A stretch of DNA of 64,000 nucleotides from Knufia peltigerae (lineage: Eukaryota > Ascomycota > Eurotiomycetes > Chaetothyriales > Trichomeriaceae): assembly GCA_030247855.1 (NCBI GenBank), contig JAPDRN010000140.1, positions 1 to 64,000 on the forward strand, written 5' to 3'. Below are positions 13,195-23,204 of this stretch, piece after piece. The translations under genes and the position numbers were made by a program. Below the pieces are notes generated by a model. That model did not search any database, was not told the DNA's origin, and worked only from the letters and a program-made list of their open reading frames with translations. Positions within the stretch are counted from its first letter, which is position 1. Each line of letters begins with the position of its first letter.

Positions 13195-13465
13195 ACCCTA
13201 TTGCCCTTCTGGCTTAGAATAGTGATCTCATCGACTGTGTCTCAAGGGAGGTTGATTATTTCTCCAGCATATCCGCTCAACTTTTTCAGTTCTTCAGCAC
13301 TACCAATGGCAATGACTTCCGAGTAGTCCTCGTTCGCCCACAGCGGAATGGATGTTCCCCAGTATCGACTTCGGGAGAGATTCCAGTCGCGAGCGTCCTT
13401 GATCCATTCTCCAAAGCGTTTCTCCTTGACAGGGTAGAGCTTCGCCCGTGAAAATATGGGATGAG
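13195..13465 (-). pseudogene. Broken isoleucyl-tRNA synthetase fragment
   Basis: Read on the minus strand, one frame gives KLYPVKEKRFGEWIKDARDW, then NLSRSRYWGTSIPLW, then EVIAIGSAEELKKLSGYAGE, then an in-frame TGA (13244-13242), then DTVDEITILSQKG. This follows the order of a conserved internal block of eukaryotic-type cytoplasmic IleRS (ARDW.ISR.RYWGTPIPLW, GS..EL..LSG, RD.VD.ITI). Only about 85 codons are present, one stop interrupts them, and neither the HIGH nor the KMSKS region is present in the flanks. It is therefore a relic, not a gene. The flank at 13500-13740 has one coding-like frame that I could not identify. Confidence 0.75.
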
Positions 13466-14205
13466 CCTCACATCAAATCCTGAATCAATTGCGTCGGAGC
13501 GCGGGCTGCGGTAGCTACAAAAGTGCATGTGCTATCCAAAGGTCGAGCCATTCTCTCAAAGGGAACATCTCCGATCTTGGCTTTTCGATCCTATTGCCCG
13601 AGATCAATCCGCAATGTTTCGTGGCGACAAGGGTCGGCGTGTGCCATGATCGTTTAAAGGCCGACTTCAAGGCGGCGATGGGGGACAGGGACAGGATGCC
13701 ACTCAGATGCTGGGAAAAGGTCTGGAAAATCATTGATACTTGAGATCAAGGTACTAGTACCCAGCCAAAAGTTGATTCCTTACTGCATTGGATCTCGCAT
13801 AGAGTGACTGAATGCTAGGGTAGACACTTGTAGAACATAACATTAATTATCGCGTTACATACTTAGATATCTCTCTCGCAGTACTCGCAAAAGACATTCA
13901 CTTTTAAGAGCGGAATCGAGTCTCGAAAAAGAGAACGAACTCATATCGATATCAATAAATCTTCCGTAAACTGATCTGAACATATCAGCGCGACAACAAA
14001 GTATGTACCGAATAACCCCTTGTAAACTTCACAAGGGAAGGTTCCGGATTATTGTTTCTCCGGACTACCCAAGCAGATGCAGGACCGTCGTGGTCCTATT
14101 GGCTAGTGTGGGGAGGCATGTAAACAAACCATTTCGAGTGTAAATAACCCTCAAAGCACGGCGGCGACAACCTCAAAAGCACAGGAGATCTTTCAACTAA
14201 GCAAA
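13466..14205. other. Intergenic region and condensin gene promoter
   Basis: No gene was recognised. The region contains a 7-bp-stem inverted repeat CCCTTGT...ACAAGGG at 14017-14037, about 170 bp before the condensin-subunit ATG, and two TCCGGA words shortly after it. The function of these is unknown. Confidence 0.4.
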
Positions 14206-16794
14206 ATGTCGGTGGGCGAGATCTTTTCTGACGCGCAGAGATCTCTTGTTGGGCACAAGACTCTTGCAAAACGCCTTCGCCGACTCGAAAACACGCCCAA
14301 TTTTGAGGCGCATATCAAGCAATGCATCTTCCGTCTTTTGGACGTCAGCAAATCCGAAGTTGCAGGCAACAGAGTCATCAAATTCCTCACTGTGTATCTC
14401 GAAGCGGCCGAAGCGACCAACCAAAGCACGTCGTCCATACTTCTCGCGCTGGTCCCGTTCCTATGTGCCAAAGACAAAACCGTCCGGTACAGAGCCACAC
14501 AGCTGGTGTCGCAAATCCTGGGAGTTTTGAGCACCATCGACGACGATCTGTACAAGGTGATAAGGCACGAACTGATTAAGCGCCTACGGGACAAAGTGCC
14601 TGCGATCAGGCTGGAGGCAGTTTTGGCACTGGGAAGATTGGTGGAGAATGAGATGGAGGACGAGGATGAAGAGCAAGACTCCGATGAAGATGTGGCCCCA
14701 GGCTTGCTGGAGAAGCTCCTGGATGTGTTGCAGAATGACACCAACGCCGACGTCAGAAGGGCACTTTTGCTCAACCTGCCCGTCACGCCCAAGACACTAC
14801 CATACCTTCTCGAAAGGGCGAGAGACCGTGATGGACCGACCCGTCGGGCACTGTACTCACGCCTCCTGCCGAACCTGGGTGACTTCCGACACCTGTCCCT
14901 GTCCATGAGAGAAAAACTCTTGAGGTGGGGTTTGAGAGACCGCGACGAGAAGGTCCGCAAAGCCGCCGCCCACTTGTTTCGAGCGCGGTGGATTGAGGAC
15001 TGCGTCGCCTCCCGCAGCGAGCAAAGTGACGAAGAGAAGAAAGAACAAAAGGGCTTTTACCCACCCAACATTCCGGCGCTTCTGGAACTTCTTGAGAGGA
15101 TAGACGCCTTGAACACCGGCAACGAGGCCGGCGTCGGTCGAGAAGCCATGAAAGAATTCTGGGCGGGGCGGCCTGACTACATGGACGCGGTCACCTTCGA
15201 CGACGAGTTTTGGGACACTTTGACTCCGGAATCGGCCTTCATGGCACGCACGTTCAACGATTTCTGCCAGCAGTCCCAAGATCAAAAGCATCAAGTCATG
15301 ATCGAAGAGAAGATGCCAGAGGTGACCAGACTCGGATTCCACCTGCAAAAACACATCAACGAGCTACTCGTCAAGGTCCAGAACGCCATCGAAACCGACA
15401 GTGACGAGAAGCTGGCCGAACAGGCCGAGCAAGAATTCATAGTCGAACAACTCCTCTACATCGCCCAGACGCTCGATTACACCGACGAGGTCGGTCGGAG
15501 GAAGATGTTTTCGCTACTCCGCCACGCGCTATCCATGGCGGACCTTCCGGAGGAGTGCACCCGGCTCGCGGTCGAGGCACTTCGCCTCGTCTGCAACCCC
15601 GACGCCGCGGGAGAGCGAGAATTCACGTCCGTCGTCCTCGAAGCCATCGCCGAGGTTCACGATAACATCGTGTCCGACGAGGGAGAAGAGGAAGGTGCAG
15701 ACGCCGACGGCGACGATGATGCGAGCTTCGTGTCCGCCCGCAGCGAAGTGAGCGACCCGGATTCCAACGCGACGCCCAAGAACAACAACGGCTCCACCGG
15801 CAAGAACAAGAAGAACCAAAACCTCTCGGAAGAAGAGCAAGAGGCCCAGGCCATCAAGGAGATCGTGATCAATATGAAGTGTCTGCACATAGCGCAGTGC
15901 ATGCTCCAGAACGTCGCCGGCAACCTCCAATCCAACATCCACCTTCGCACCATGTTTGACAACCTTGTCATACCGGCCGTCCGGTCTCACGAGGTCTTGA
16001 TCCGGGAGAGAGGCGTGCAGTGTCTAGGTCTCTGCTGCCTCCTCGAACCGAAGCTCGCGGACGAGAACATGCGTCTGTTTACGCATTTGCTCAAAAAGGG
16101 TCACGAGACCTTGCAAGTGATGGCGCTTCAGATCCTGTGTGACATCTTGATGGCTAGAGGCCCTCCCAGTGCATCTCAGTCACAACCCACGACGGTCGAA
16201 GGTGGCGGCTGCGGCGCCGCATCACCCAACAACAATAACGCGGACTCCGCAGGAGATGGGGAACAGACGAACACTGCGGCTGGCAACGCCAACACGAACA
16301 CCAACATGACGAGTCTCCTCTCACCCTTCATCAAGGCTCTATCCCCCAACTTTGTCGAGGAGGTCCGCGCCACCGCCACGAGTAGCTTGTGCAAACTCAT
16401 GCTGTGCGGCTTCTACAAGGAGAACGAGGAGTTGTTTGACCAGATCGTTGAGCGGGCGATGCAGCTCGGCGCAAAGGGATGGGAGTTGTTGGAAAAGGTC
16501 AAGAACGCCGTCGTGGTTGACAGAGAAAAGGAAAAGTTGTTGGAGAGGGAGGAGGAGGAAAAGGGGCGCGAGCTGCTACAACCTCCTCCCACGGCCACAG
16601 TCGGTCCGTTCGGGGCGGTGTCGACTAGACTGAGCGCCGCCGCCGACGATGGGGCCGCGACAAACAATGACCATGGCGGCGGCACAGGGAGCGCCCGCAC
16701 TTCGGATGGTGTCGTTGTCGCCGCTGACGGCAAGACGAGACTCAGTAGTGGCGGCGACGGTGGTGCCACAAATGCCGTCGACGTTGATGCATAG
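14206..16794 (+). CDS. Condensin subunit 3 (CAP-G/Ycg1/Cnd3-like) with atypical C-terminus
   Basis: Single exon, 862 aa. The N-terminal half is a HEAT-repeat solenoid (HKTLAKRLRRLE, RVIKFLTVYLEAAE, VRYRATQLVSQILG, IRLEAVLALGRLVE). An acidic linker follows near residues 480-550, then the Cnd3-type block (MKCLHIAQCMLQNV, NLVIPAVRSHE, RERGVQCLGLCCLLEPKLA, LCKLMLCGF). Condensin compacts mitotic chromosomes; this subunit, with Barren/Brn1, clamps DNA. The family normally continues with a conserved region containing an ALRQ.L.YF.PVYC-like stretch and reaches about 1000 aa. Here that part is absent and replaced by a Glu/Lys-rich coil and a Gly/Ala/Asp-rich tail. No downstream exon restoring it was found. 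Confidence 0.85.
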   Translation: MSVGEIFSDAQRSLVGHKTLAKRLRRLENTPNFEAHIKQCIFRLLDVSKSEVAGNRVIKFLTVYLEAAEATNQSTSSILLALVPFLCAKDKTVRYRATQLVSQILGVLSTIDDDLYKVIRHELIKRLRDKVPAIRLEAVLALGRLVENEMEDEDEEQDSDEDVAPGLLEKLLDVLQNDTNADVRRALLLNLPVTPKTLPYLLERARDRDGPTRRALYSRLLPNLGDFRHLSLSMREKLLRWGLRDRDEKVRKAAAHLFRARWIEDCVASRSEQSDEEKKEQKGFYPPNIPALLELLERIDALNTGNEAGVGREAMKEFWAGRPDYMDAVTFDDEFWDTLTPESAFMARTFNDFCQQSQDQKHQVMIEEKMPEVTRLGFHLQKHINELLVKVQNAIETDSDEKLAEQAEQEFIVEQLLYIAQTLDYTDEVGRRKMFSLLRHALSMADLPEECTRLAVEALRLVCNPDAAGEREFTSVVLEAIAEVHDNIVSDEGEEEGADADGDDDASFVSARSEVSDPDSNATPKNNNGSTGKNKKNQNLSEEEQEAQAIKEIVINMKCLHIAQCMLQNVAGNLQSNIHLRTMFDNLVIPAVRSHEVLIRERGVQCLGLCCLLEPKLADENMRLFTHLLKKGHETLQVMALQILCDILMARGPPSASQSQPTTVEGGGCGAASPNNNNADSAGDGEQTNTAAGNANTNTNMTSLLSPFIKALSPNFVEEVRATATSSLCKLMLCGFYKENEELFDQIVERAMQLGAKGWELLEKVKNAVVVDREKEKLLEREEEEKGRELLQPPPTATVGPFGAVSTRLSAAADDGAATNNDHGGGTGSARTSDGVVVAADGKTRLSSGGDGGATNAVDVDA

Positions 16795-17264
16795 GACAGA
16801 CACATGAGGTGTTTTTCTTTTGTTGTGCTTTTGACTCGGTTATGATTTGGTGCGTTTTTTGCGTTTTTGGACAGTTTTACTCAAGATATCGTCGTTTCCC
16901 AGCAACATACCTTGATACTCTTACGGTGGTTCAGTAGCGTGTTGGAAATGAATATGAATAATACCTACTATCAGGTACATTTATCTCTTCCCGTCACCTT
17001 GTACTTGAATCACTCACCTCTTCAGAAGCTTTTTGTACTAGCGCATTTACATACAGTACAATACAGTACAGGAAACTACTCGCTCCCACAAGGATGGGGG
17101 GTTTTCAGGGGTTCAATGGTTTTAAAAGAGAGTAAGGTCTCCAAAGGGGTATCAGATTAATTCTTGTGAAAAGCCCATCCTAACCTGTCTGTTCGCATGG
17201 TGGACAAAATGGCACTTTCTTGGTTGGAGCAACGACGTCGACCCGTACAAATTCCAAGCTATTG
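16795..17264. other. Convergent intergenic region
   Basis: This 470-bp stretch lies between the 3' ends of the condensin and SF3a60 genes. It contains two close copies of ATACAGTAC (about 17051-17070). No coding signal was seen. Confidence 0.5.
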
Positions 17265-18896
17265 TTACAAGATGCCCTGCTTCTGAAGGTCCAGGTAGAT
17301 CCTCTCGGGCATGACGTTACCCTCGCCGTCCTCCATCTGGACGACGCTGTCCTCGTTGCTCTCCTGGTCCCGCTTCTCCCGCCTGATCTTCTCCCAGAGG
17401 GCCAGGGCGTCCTGGATGCCGGTGATCTCGCGGAACAGACTCAACCCGCCGGTGCCGGCGCCGGTGATGCCCAGGCACTTGAGGCCGTAGATGTGCCGGG
17501 CCTCGCTAAAGTGTTTGTCGAAGGCCCGCCGGCCCATGTACACAAAGTTGCCGCAGATCTCGCAGGTGAACTCGACCCCCAAACCGTGCAGCTTGTACAG
17601 CCAGTACGGGATGGGTTTGCCGTCCCAGGCCAGGGGGAGTTTGAGGGGGTTGTAGATCTTTTCGTCGCCGTCGGACTCCGAGCCGGAGTCGTCGCCACCG
17701 CCGGTGTGGAGTCGATGGCCGCGCTGGGACGCCGCCAGCACCGCAGCATCATCCTCGGCGAAAAGGGCGTCGAGTTCCGCCTGCCGCTCTCGCTCCGTCA
17801 TGCCCTGTTTGCGCTCGACGTTGACCCGCGTGTTGCTGCGTTCGTTGGACAGCATGTCTGCCAGTGCCCGCACGCGGTGTTCGTGGGACGCTATCACTCG
17901 TTCCTTCAGCTTTGTGCCGGACAGGGAGATCGCCGCCGAGGGGTTTGTTGTGGTGTGTCCATTCGCTGTCTGTGTCTGAGGTTTCTTGGCTGCGGCGTTG
18001 CGAATGTGCTTTTTGCCCGTCAAATGCGCCTTGTACACGTTTTGATTGCTAAACTCCTTTTCGCAGTCAGAACACCATATTCCCGCGCCCGTGCCTTCTG
18101 TTTGTGGTCCACTACCAGCAGTCGTTGATGCACCCGGTGCTGTTTCTTTCGTCCAACCTGGGACGGTGCCCGCCTCCCAGGAGGTCTCAAAATCTCTGTC
18201 GAGACGTAAAAAGATCTTCTGGAGATCGTCCAGTGGTCGCCTCCGCCGTACGAAACCCTCGAGGTAACTGGCCAGATCCGCCACATATTTCAGGTAAATA
18301 TCCGTCACTTTGTTCTGTCTCTTGATGGGCATCCGTGGGGCTTCGAAGGCGTCAAAGTTGTCGAGATACTGGAGGTAGCTGAGACGCTTCACACCAGGTA
18401 GATTGAGGTAGTCTTCGTGTAGCGACGTGAGATCGAGGAAGCGACCGTTTGACTCTTCCCCGGTAAACATGTTGTCAATCTCCGAAACCACAGGCTCACC
18501 CTCCTCAGGTCGTCTCCTCTTGTATGCGCGCTCGAGATTTTCGACGGCCTCGTTGGGATATCGACGATGAAAGTCCTTGACCTCCTCTAGTTGCTTGTAG
18601 AATTCGTCGAATGGATCTCCCGCCGTCAGACCTTGGACTTCTCTGAGTCGCTCGCCACCAGCATCTTTGTAGATGTTGATTAATCGCTTGGACTGCTCTT
18701 GAACTCGCGCGAGGAAATTGTTGACTTGATGGTCCCGGTTGAGTCTGTCTTTAATCTGTGGGTTTGCGTCAGTGTTTGTATCTCGAGATATTCTAAAAGC
18801 ACGTACATTTCTCGGGTCTTCTGCCACACGTTCGGAAATGGCTTGCTCCAGGCGCTCCAGATCCTCATGGAGGAATCTCTGTTCCTCTAACAACAT
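17265..18896 (-). CDS. Splicing factor 3A subunit 3 (SF3a60/Prp9/Sap61), 2 exons
   Basis: Exons are 18896-18807 and 18755-17265, 526 aa. The 51-bp intron (18806-18756; GTACGT donor, CTGAC branch point, CACAG acceptor) is a multiple of three and contains no stop, so the unspliced frame stays open. Removal gives the family-like junction AEDPRN/IKDRLNRDHQ. The start chosen is MLLEEQRFLHEDLE, the usual N-terminus; an in-frame ATG also exists at 18944. Features are the N-terminal SF3a60-binding helix, a matrin-type C2H2 finger near residues 257-285 (CSDC...H.....H) and a C-terminal finger near 430 (CEIC...H.....H) in the conserved YWLYKLHGL block. It acts in the SF3a complex of U2 snRNP during branch-site recognition. 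Confidence 0.93.
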   Translation of the reverse strand: MLLEEQRFLHEDLERLEQAISERVAEDPRNVRAFRISRDTNTDANPQIKDRLNRDHQVNNFLARVQEQSKRLINIYKDAGGERLREVQGLTAGDPFDEFYKQLEEVKDFHRRYPNEAVENLERAYKRRRPEEGEPVVSEIDNMFTGEESNGRFLDLTSLHEDYLNLPGVKRLSYLQYLDNFDAFEAPRMPIKRQNKVTDIYLKYVADLASYLEGFVRRRRPLDDLQKIFLRLDRDFETSWEAGTVPGWTKETAPGASTTAGSGPQTEGTGAGIWCSDCEKEFSNQNVYKAHLTGKKHIRNAAAKKPQTQTANGHTTTNPSAAISLSGTKLKERVIASHEHRVRALADMLSNERSNTRVNVERKQGMTERERQAELDALFAEDDAAVLAASQRGHRLHTGGGDDSGSESDGDEKIYNPLKLPLAWDGKPIPYWLYKLHGLGVEFTCEICGNFVYMGRRAFDKHFSEARHIYGLKCLGITGAGTGGLSLFREITGIQDALALWEKIRREKRDQESNEDSVVQMEDGEGNVMPERIYLDLQKQGIL

Positions 18897-19662
18897 GGTT
18901 CCTGGAAAGAAGGCGTATATCGGGGTCGGAAACGTTACTACCACAACATCAACGTTTTGTTTCTAGATTCTGGTCTGCCGCAGTCTCAAAAAGTCTTTCG
19001 GAGGCGGGTCTATTTTGATGCGGAGAAAATGGTGCCGCTTTTACGGGTCTTGCACGTGAGCATCTTTCCTAGTTGAATCACCTCCTCTACACCTTTTCGT
19101 TCTCTCCATTGCAATGTATTTTTCACAATACTTGCCTACTCACAAAAGTGTGCGTCGTTGACTTAACGTTGACTCCGTTTCACGCGACCCGCCTGAAAGA
19201 TCAAATCAGTTCATGAGACGCGGGTCCTGTTAAGCGGGCCAAAGACTCCGCGCAGTTGCAGACGAGTTCCGCATGATGTTTGCGTTGAATGGATCGGTCT
19301 GACTTCGTGAGAGTAAACTCAGCAGAGAAGGACATCGTGTTATTCAGTACAGATCCTTGCAGATGAGTACTTCTTTCATCAGCAGTTGCCACTATTGGGC
19401 CTACTTTCAACAACCAAGTGTGGCTCACAATGATTCATCGCGACATTGCTCTTGGTGCATTATCTTGACAGTTGAAACCATTACCTAGAGCACCGAGACC
19501 CAATCATGTGTTGGTCACTGATAGCACAAAGGTTTGGTTATTCGTGAGGGAGATAATACCATGTTCTATGGCTCTTTGATGCTTGCAGAACAGACGTTTG
19601 CATTTCCAAATGGTTAGATATTGCAACCAACACTAATGCGCTGAAACTATCAGATGTCCACC
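18897..19662. other. Intergenic region
   Basis: This lies between the SF3a60 start and the 3' end of the first P450. No gene or recognisable motif was seen. Confidence 0.5.
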
Positions 19663-21522
19663 CTAGATTCTTTTCTTCAAATATACTTCCAAACCCTCTT
19701 GGACAACGAAAAAGGTCGAATGATACTCCAAGGGTCGTCCTGGGTGTACAAGCTTGATGTCGAATTCCCTCAAGATCTGGATCAAAACCTTGTTCATTTC
19801 AAAAAGTGCAAGATTTCGCCCTATGCACAAATGGCTGCCACCTCCGAACTATTTCGAGTTAGCGACTTCAGAGATTTGACGGACTTCTGATCTGGTGACA
19901 CTTACGTTGTACAGATGACCACCCATCAATTTTGCGTCCTTTTCGAACCAACGTTCAGGACGGAACTCGTCGACATCTTCGCCAAAGATGGACTTATCAC
20001 GGTGCAACACCCATCCATTCACAGCCACTTCGGTGCCCTTGGGGTAGTACCTGCCATCGATCATGATACCCTCAGGAGGCACGTTGCGGTAGATACCCAA
20101 GCCGACAGCCGGTCTTATCCGGAAGGTCTCTTTCAAACAGGCCTGGAAATAGTCCAGTTTCTGGGCTTCAGCGTAGGTGACGATTTCGGACAGCTGACCT
20201 GATTTCTGTGCCTCGTCGACTTCCCTCTGCAATTTGGCATAAACGTCAGGCTTGTTCAGGACGGAGTAGAAGAATGACTGCATTGTCGAGGCAGTTGAGT
20301 CGGATCCTGCGAACCTATCGAAACGTCAGTATACTCACTTCGGCCTTTGGTCTCGAACATGAACTCACACAGCGCCGTGGGCGATACTGAAAACATCTTG
20401 GACGCTGAACTTGTCCGGGCTGCCATCATGTGCTCTAAGTAACTCAGCCAACAAATCGATACCGGTTGAATCGTAAGTGCCGTCCTTCTTTTTGCGCTTC
20501 TCGAGCTCAGCAACGGCAATCTTGGTCATGGTCGTAGGCTCTGGCTTCCAGAATGGCAGGTATGGTCGAAGAGGGTTGTTGCGAAATAGAATGTCGGTCT
20601 CTGGGATTTGACCGACAATGCCATCATACCACTGAACATCGTCGATATTCTTGATCGAACCTTCGATATCGACTTCGGCATCCAAGAAGCCAAAAGATTT
20701 GGAGAAAGCAACCTCTCCCAACACCTGTGGCGACTTGTCAGCAGTGGACGCAAAAGAGGGAGGAATCAGCTTCATACGTCGAAGGCGAAATAGTGGAGCA
20801 GGTTACCCAGATTGCAGACTCTCTTGGAGTCATCTGCATACTTGATCAAATGCTCCATAAGAAGCATGATCATACTCTCAATCGGGCCCGATCGTTTCTG
20901 CATCTGTGCCAGGCTGTAAGGAGTGACAGCGTAACGCTTCATCTGAGCATGCTTCCATTCTCGGACTTCGGTGAAAATATCTGGTGCGTGCTGAACATTG
21001 GTCAGACATGATCAGGTCACGAGCTTAGGCTTCTCTCTCTCACCTTGGGAGGAAAGACACTGTAGAACATGGTCTTGTGGAAACCCTTTCCCACCGCAAA
21101 GATATCTTTGGCAGCGTTACAAGTACCAAAGGATACCTCGTTGGGTGACGTTCGAACAATCGGTCCTATGCAGGTCAGATAGGGGTCCTTCTTTGCCGTC
21201 CGAAGTCTGTAGAGGGTCTTACCATATTTCTTGTGGAGAGCTATATGGTCAAGTTCGGTATGCCCGTTATAAGTACTCCATACTATGGATGATTCGTCAG
21301 TACACCAGTGCTTCGACCGTCTTCTGGGGGATGGCTACCTTTCCACAACCTCGTGCACGACGCCAGGAATGGCCCTGGCACGTCTCGCAGCGGAGAAGCG
21401 TATCTCTTGTACAGGGCTCGAACGACAATGGCCAGGAATGTGACGAGAATGAAATGTGCTTTCGCAAAGATCAACACCTGTGCCACCAGAGAGTTATCGG
21501 GCGACGACTTGACGTTGTCCAT
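19663..21522 (-). CDS. Cytochrome P450, pisatin-demethylase-like (7 exons)
   Basis: Exons are 21522-21339, 21282-21223, 21165-21044, 20990-20778, 20724-20369, 20314-19906 and 19848-19663. All junctions are in phase; the product is 509 aa. An N-terminal membrane anchor (FILVTFLAIVV) and proline hinge (DVPGP) precede the catalytic domain. The I-helix is FAGSDSTAS near residue 313, ExxR is KETFR, the PERF-type motif is FRPERW, and the heme loop FGGGSHLCIG (about 449-458) opens the last exon. It should be an ER-bound haem monooxygenase; the substrate is unknown. An in-frame ATG 45 bp upstream is an alternative start. Its nearest in-window relative is the P450 at 57.4 kb, which differs in intron number (1 versus 6). 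No biosynthetic cluster surrounds it. Confidence 0.92.
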
Positions 21523-21646
21523 ATTGGCGAGGCGAGGACACACGGCAAAAAGAATTCGCGATATCACACTTTGGTGAAGACGGAGAGGTCAAGATAAGAA
21601 ACCAAGGGGGGTGGGAAACATTGAGCGGCGGCGTGGTCTTTGATGG

Positions 21647-21652
21647 TATATA
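21647..21652 (-). promoter_or_regulatory. Possible TATA element of the first P450
   Basis: TATATA lies 125 bp upstream of the P450 ATG. The position is plausible, but the short motif can occur by chance. Confidence 0.35.
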
Positions 21653-23204
21653 TCATCTCACCGGACATTGGTTCGATCGACTGCCGATGTCTCTCTGACG
21701 GCCAGATCCCATTGCATGTGTCCATGTCTTTTTTTCCTTTCCGGAGGGCTTTGATCCATATTGTCACCTGTTGCAACGCCCCCCAGGCGAATGCAAAGGA
21801 GGCATCCAAACTGTACTGGGTAACTATGTGAGCCCCACGCTACCTCCTCATCGGAAAACACCCATTTCCACTTCGGCAGTGGCACTGATGCCCAGCGAGA
21901 ACACCCAGGAGAACAACTAGGCTTCCCAGGTCGTGTGGGGTACTCCATTTCCCTCGCCAGCAACAGCTACGAGTACTTGTACAGTAGGTCTGTAGCCCCC
22001 CAGCAATGACTTTGGGAACGACGCCATTGGCACACCATTTGACCCCACGAAATGTCAACTCCAGGCGGGCTGGGCATCTTACGGGCTGGGTTTTAACGCA
22101 GCACTGGGCATTGATTTCCCCAGAGACCACTCCCAACACTCATGTTATTCCTGCCCCGCACAGAGGTTTAAAGACCCAAGGATTATTTGCTAGGGTCATG
22201 CAGGCACAGACGCAACGACGCTCGCCTTGCCATCTCGGCGAAGAGGTGCTGTACAATGGCAACATCTTGTTCCAAGGCTAGCCACCGATTCTCACAGCAT
22301 ACCCATACATATGCTCGTTCAAGAGAAAACCGAGGTCGATGTTGCCTTTGAAGTATCGGCAGAACCTCCTCATGAACCAAGATCACTCCTGATCGTTATC
22401 TCAATGGTGCTTCAAATGGAGTCGACATGGCGGTAGAGATATATGGTGATTCCCTGGACTCGTCATAGCTTCTACGGAGATTCTCATGCTGCCTTTACTT
22501 ATTGAACAAGTGTATTCATATGCTTCTAGAACACTGCGGGCTGACTAGAGGTACTGACGGGGTACGCCAACAACCACTTTGTACTTTAGCTGCACGTGGC
22601 GTACTGGGATGTATTGTATGTATGTTGCATCGAAGGTGCTATTTGTGGAAAACGCCACAGCATCATCCCATGGTTGTTATTGTTAGCCTTTGTTACACGC
22701 CCGTCTTCCTATCGTCAGATGACTTGATTCAGTACAGTTGCAACCTCAGCTCCATGAATCATGTCAAGGTTGATCTGAGCTTTGCCCAACATGCGGGGCT
22801 TTTCGAACAAGGAGCACCTATCATGGTATTGTAAAAAGCTGAAGCCTAATGGGCCGATCACAGAGTGAGCCTTATCGACAAGGGGATCGACCAGGCCAAG
22901 CCTCCCAAGGCTGAATCGTACTCGTATGAAGCCTCCGAGTAATAAATACCTGTTGCCAACTTACCTTATTTCCTGGGGTTTGAGGACAAATACGACTACG
23001 AAGGAACTCCTTTAATTCATACTGCAAACTCCTATTCATCATATTGTAGGTCTTGAGAATATTGGTGAAGAAGACTACAATGTCAACGCCATACCAATAC
23101 CCATAAAACATTACACGACGTAACCTACCGCCTTTTCACATCACTCCCCATCCATGGTGAGAGAGACGACCTTCCACACCAACTCACATTGAAATCTTCA
23201 AGTC
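21653..23204. other. Intergenic region between divergent P450 and arrestin genes
   Basis: Both flanking genes start at the edges of this region, so it is a shared promoter region. It contains a TGTACAGTA word at 21978-21986. No coding signal was seen on either strand. Confidence 0.45.

Noticed and set aside
13489..13743. Coding-like frames next to the IleRS fragment
   Set aside because: Neither strand gave a family I could name and stops are frequent; noted only as unexplained.
17220..18128. 302-codon plus-strand frame over the SF3a60 gene
   Set aside because: The minus strand encodes clear SF3a60 motifs here; the plus frame is a codon-bias shadow.
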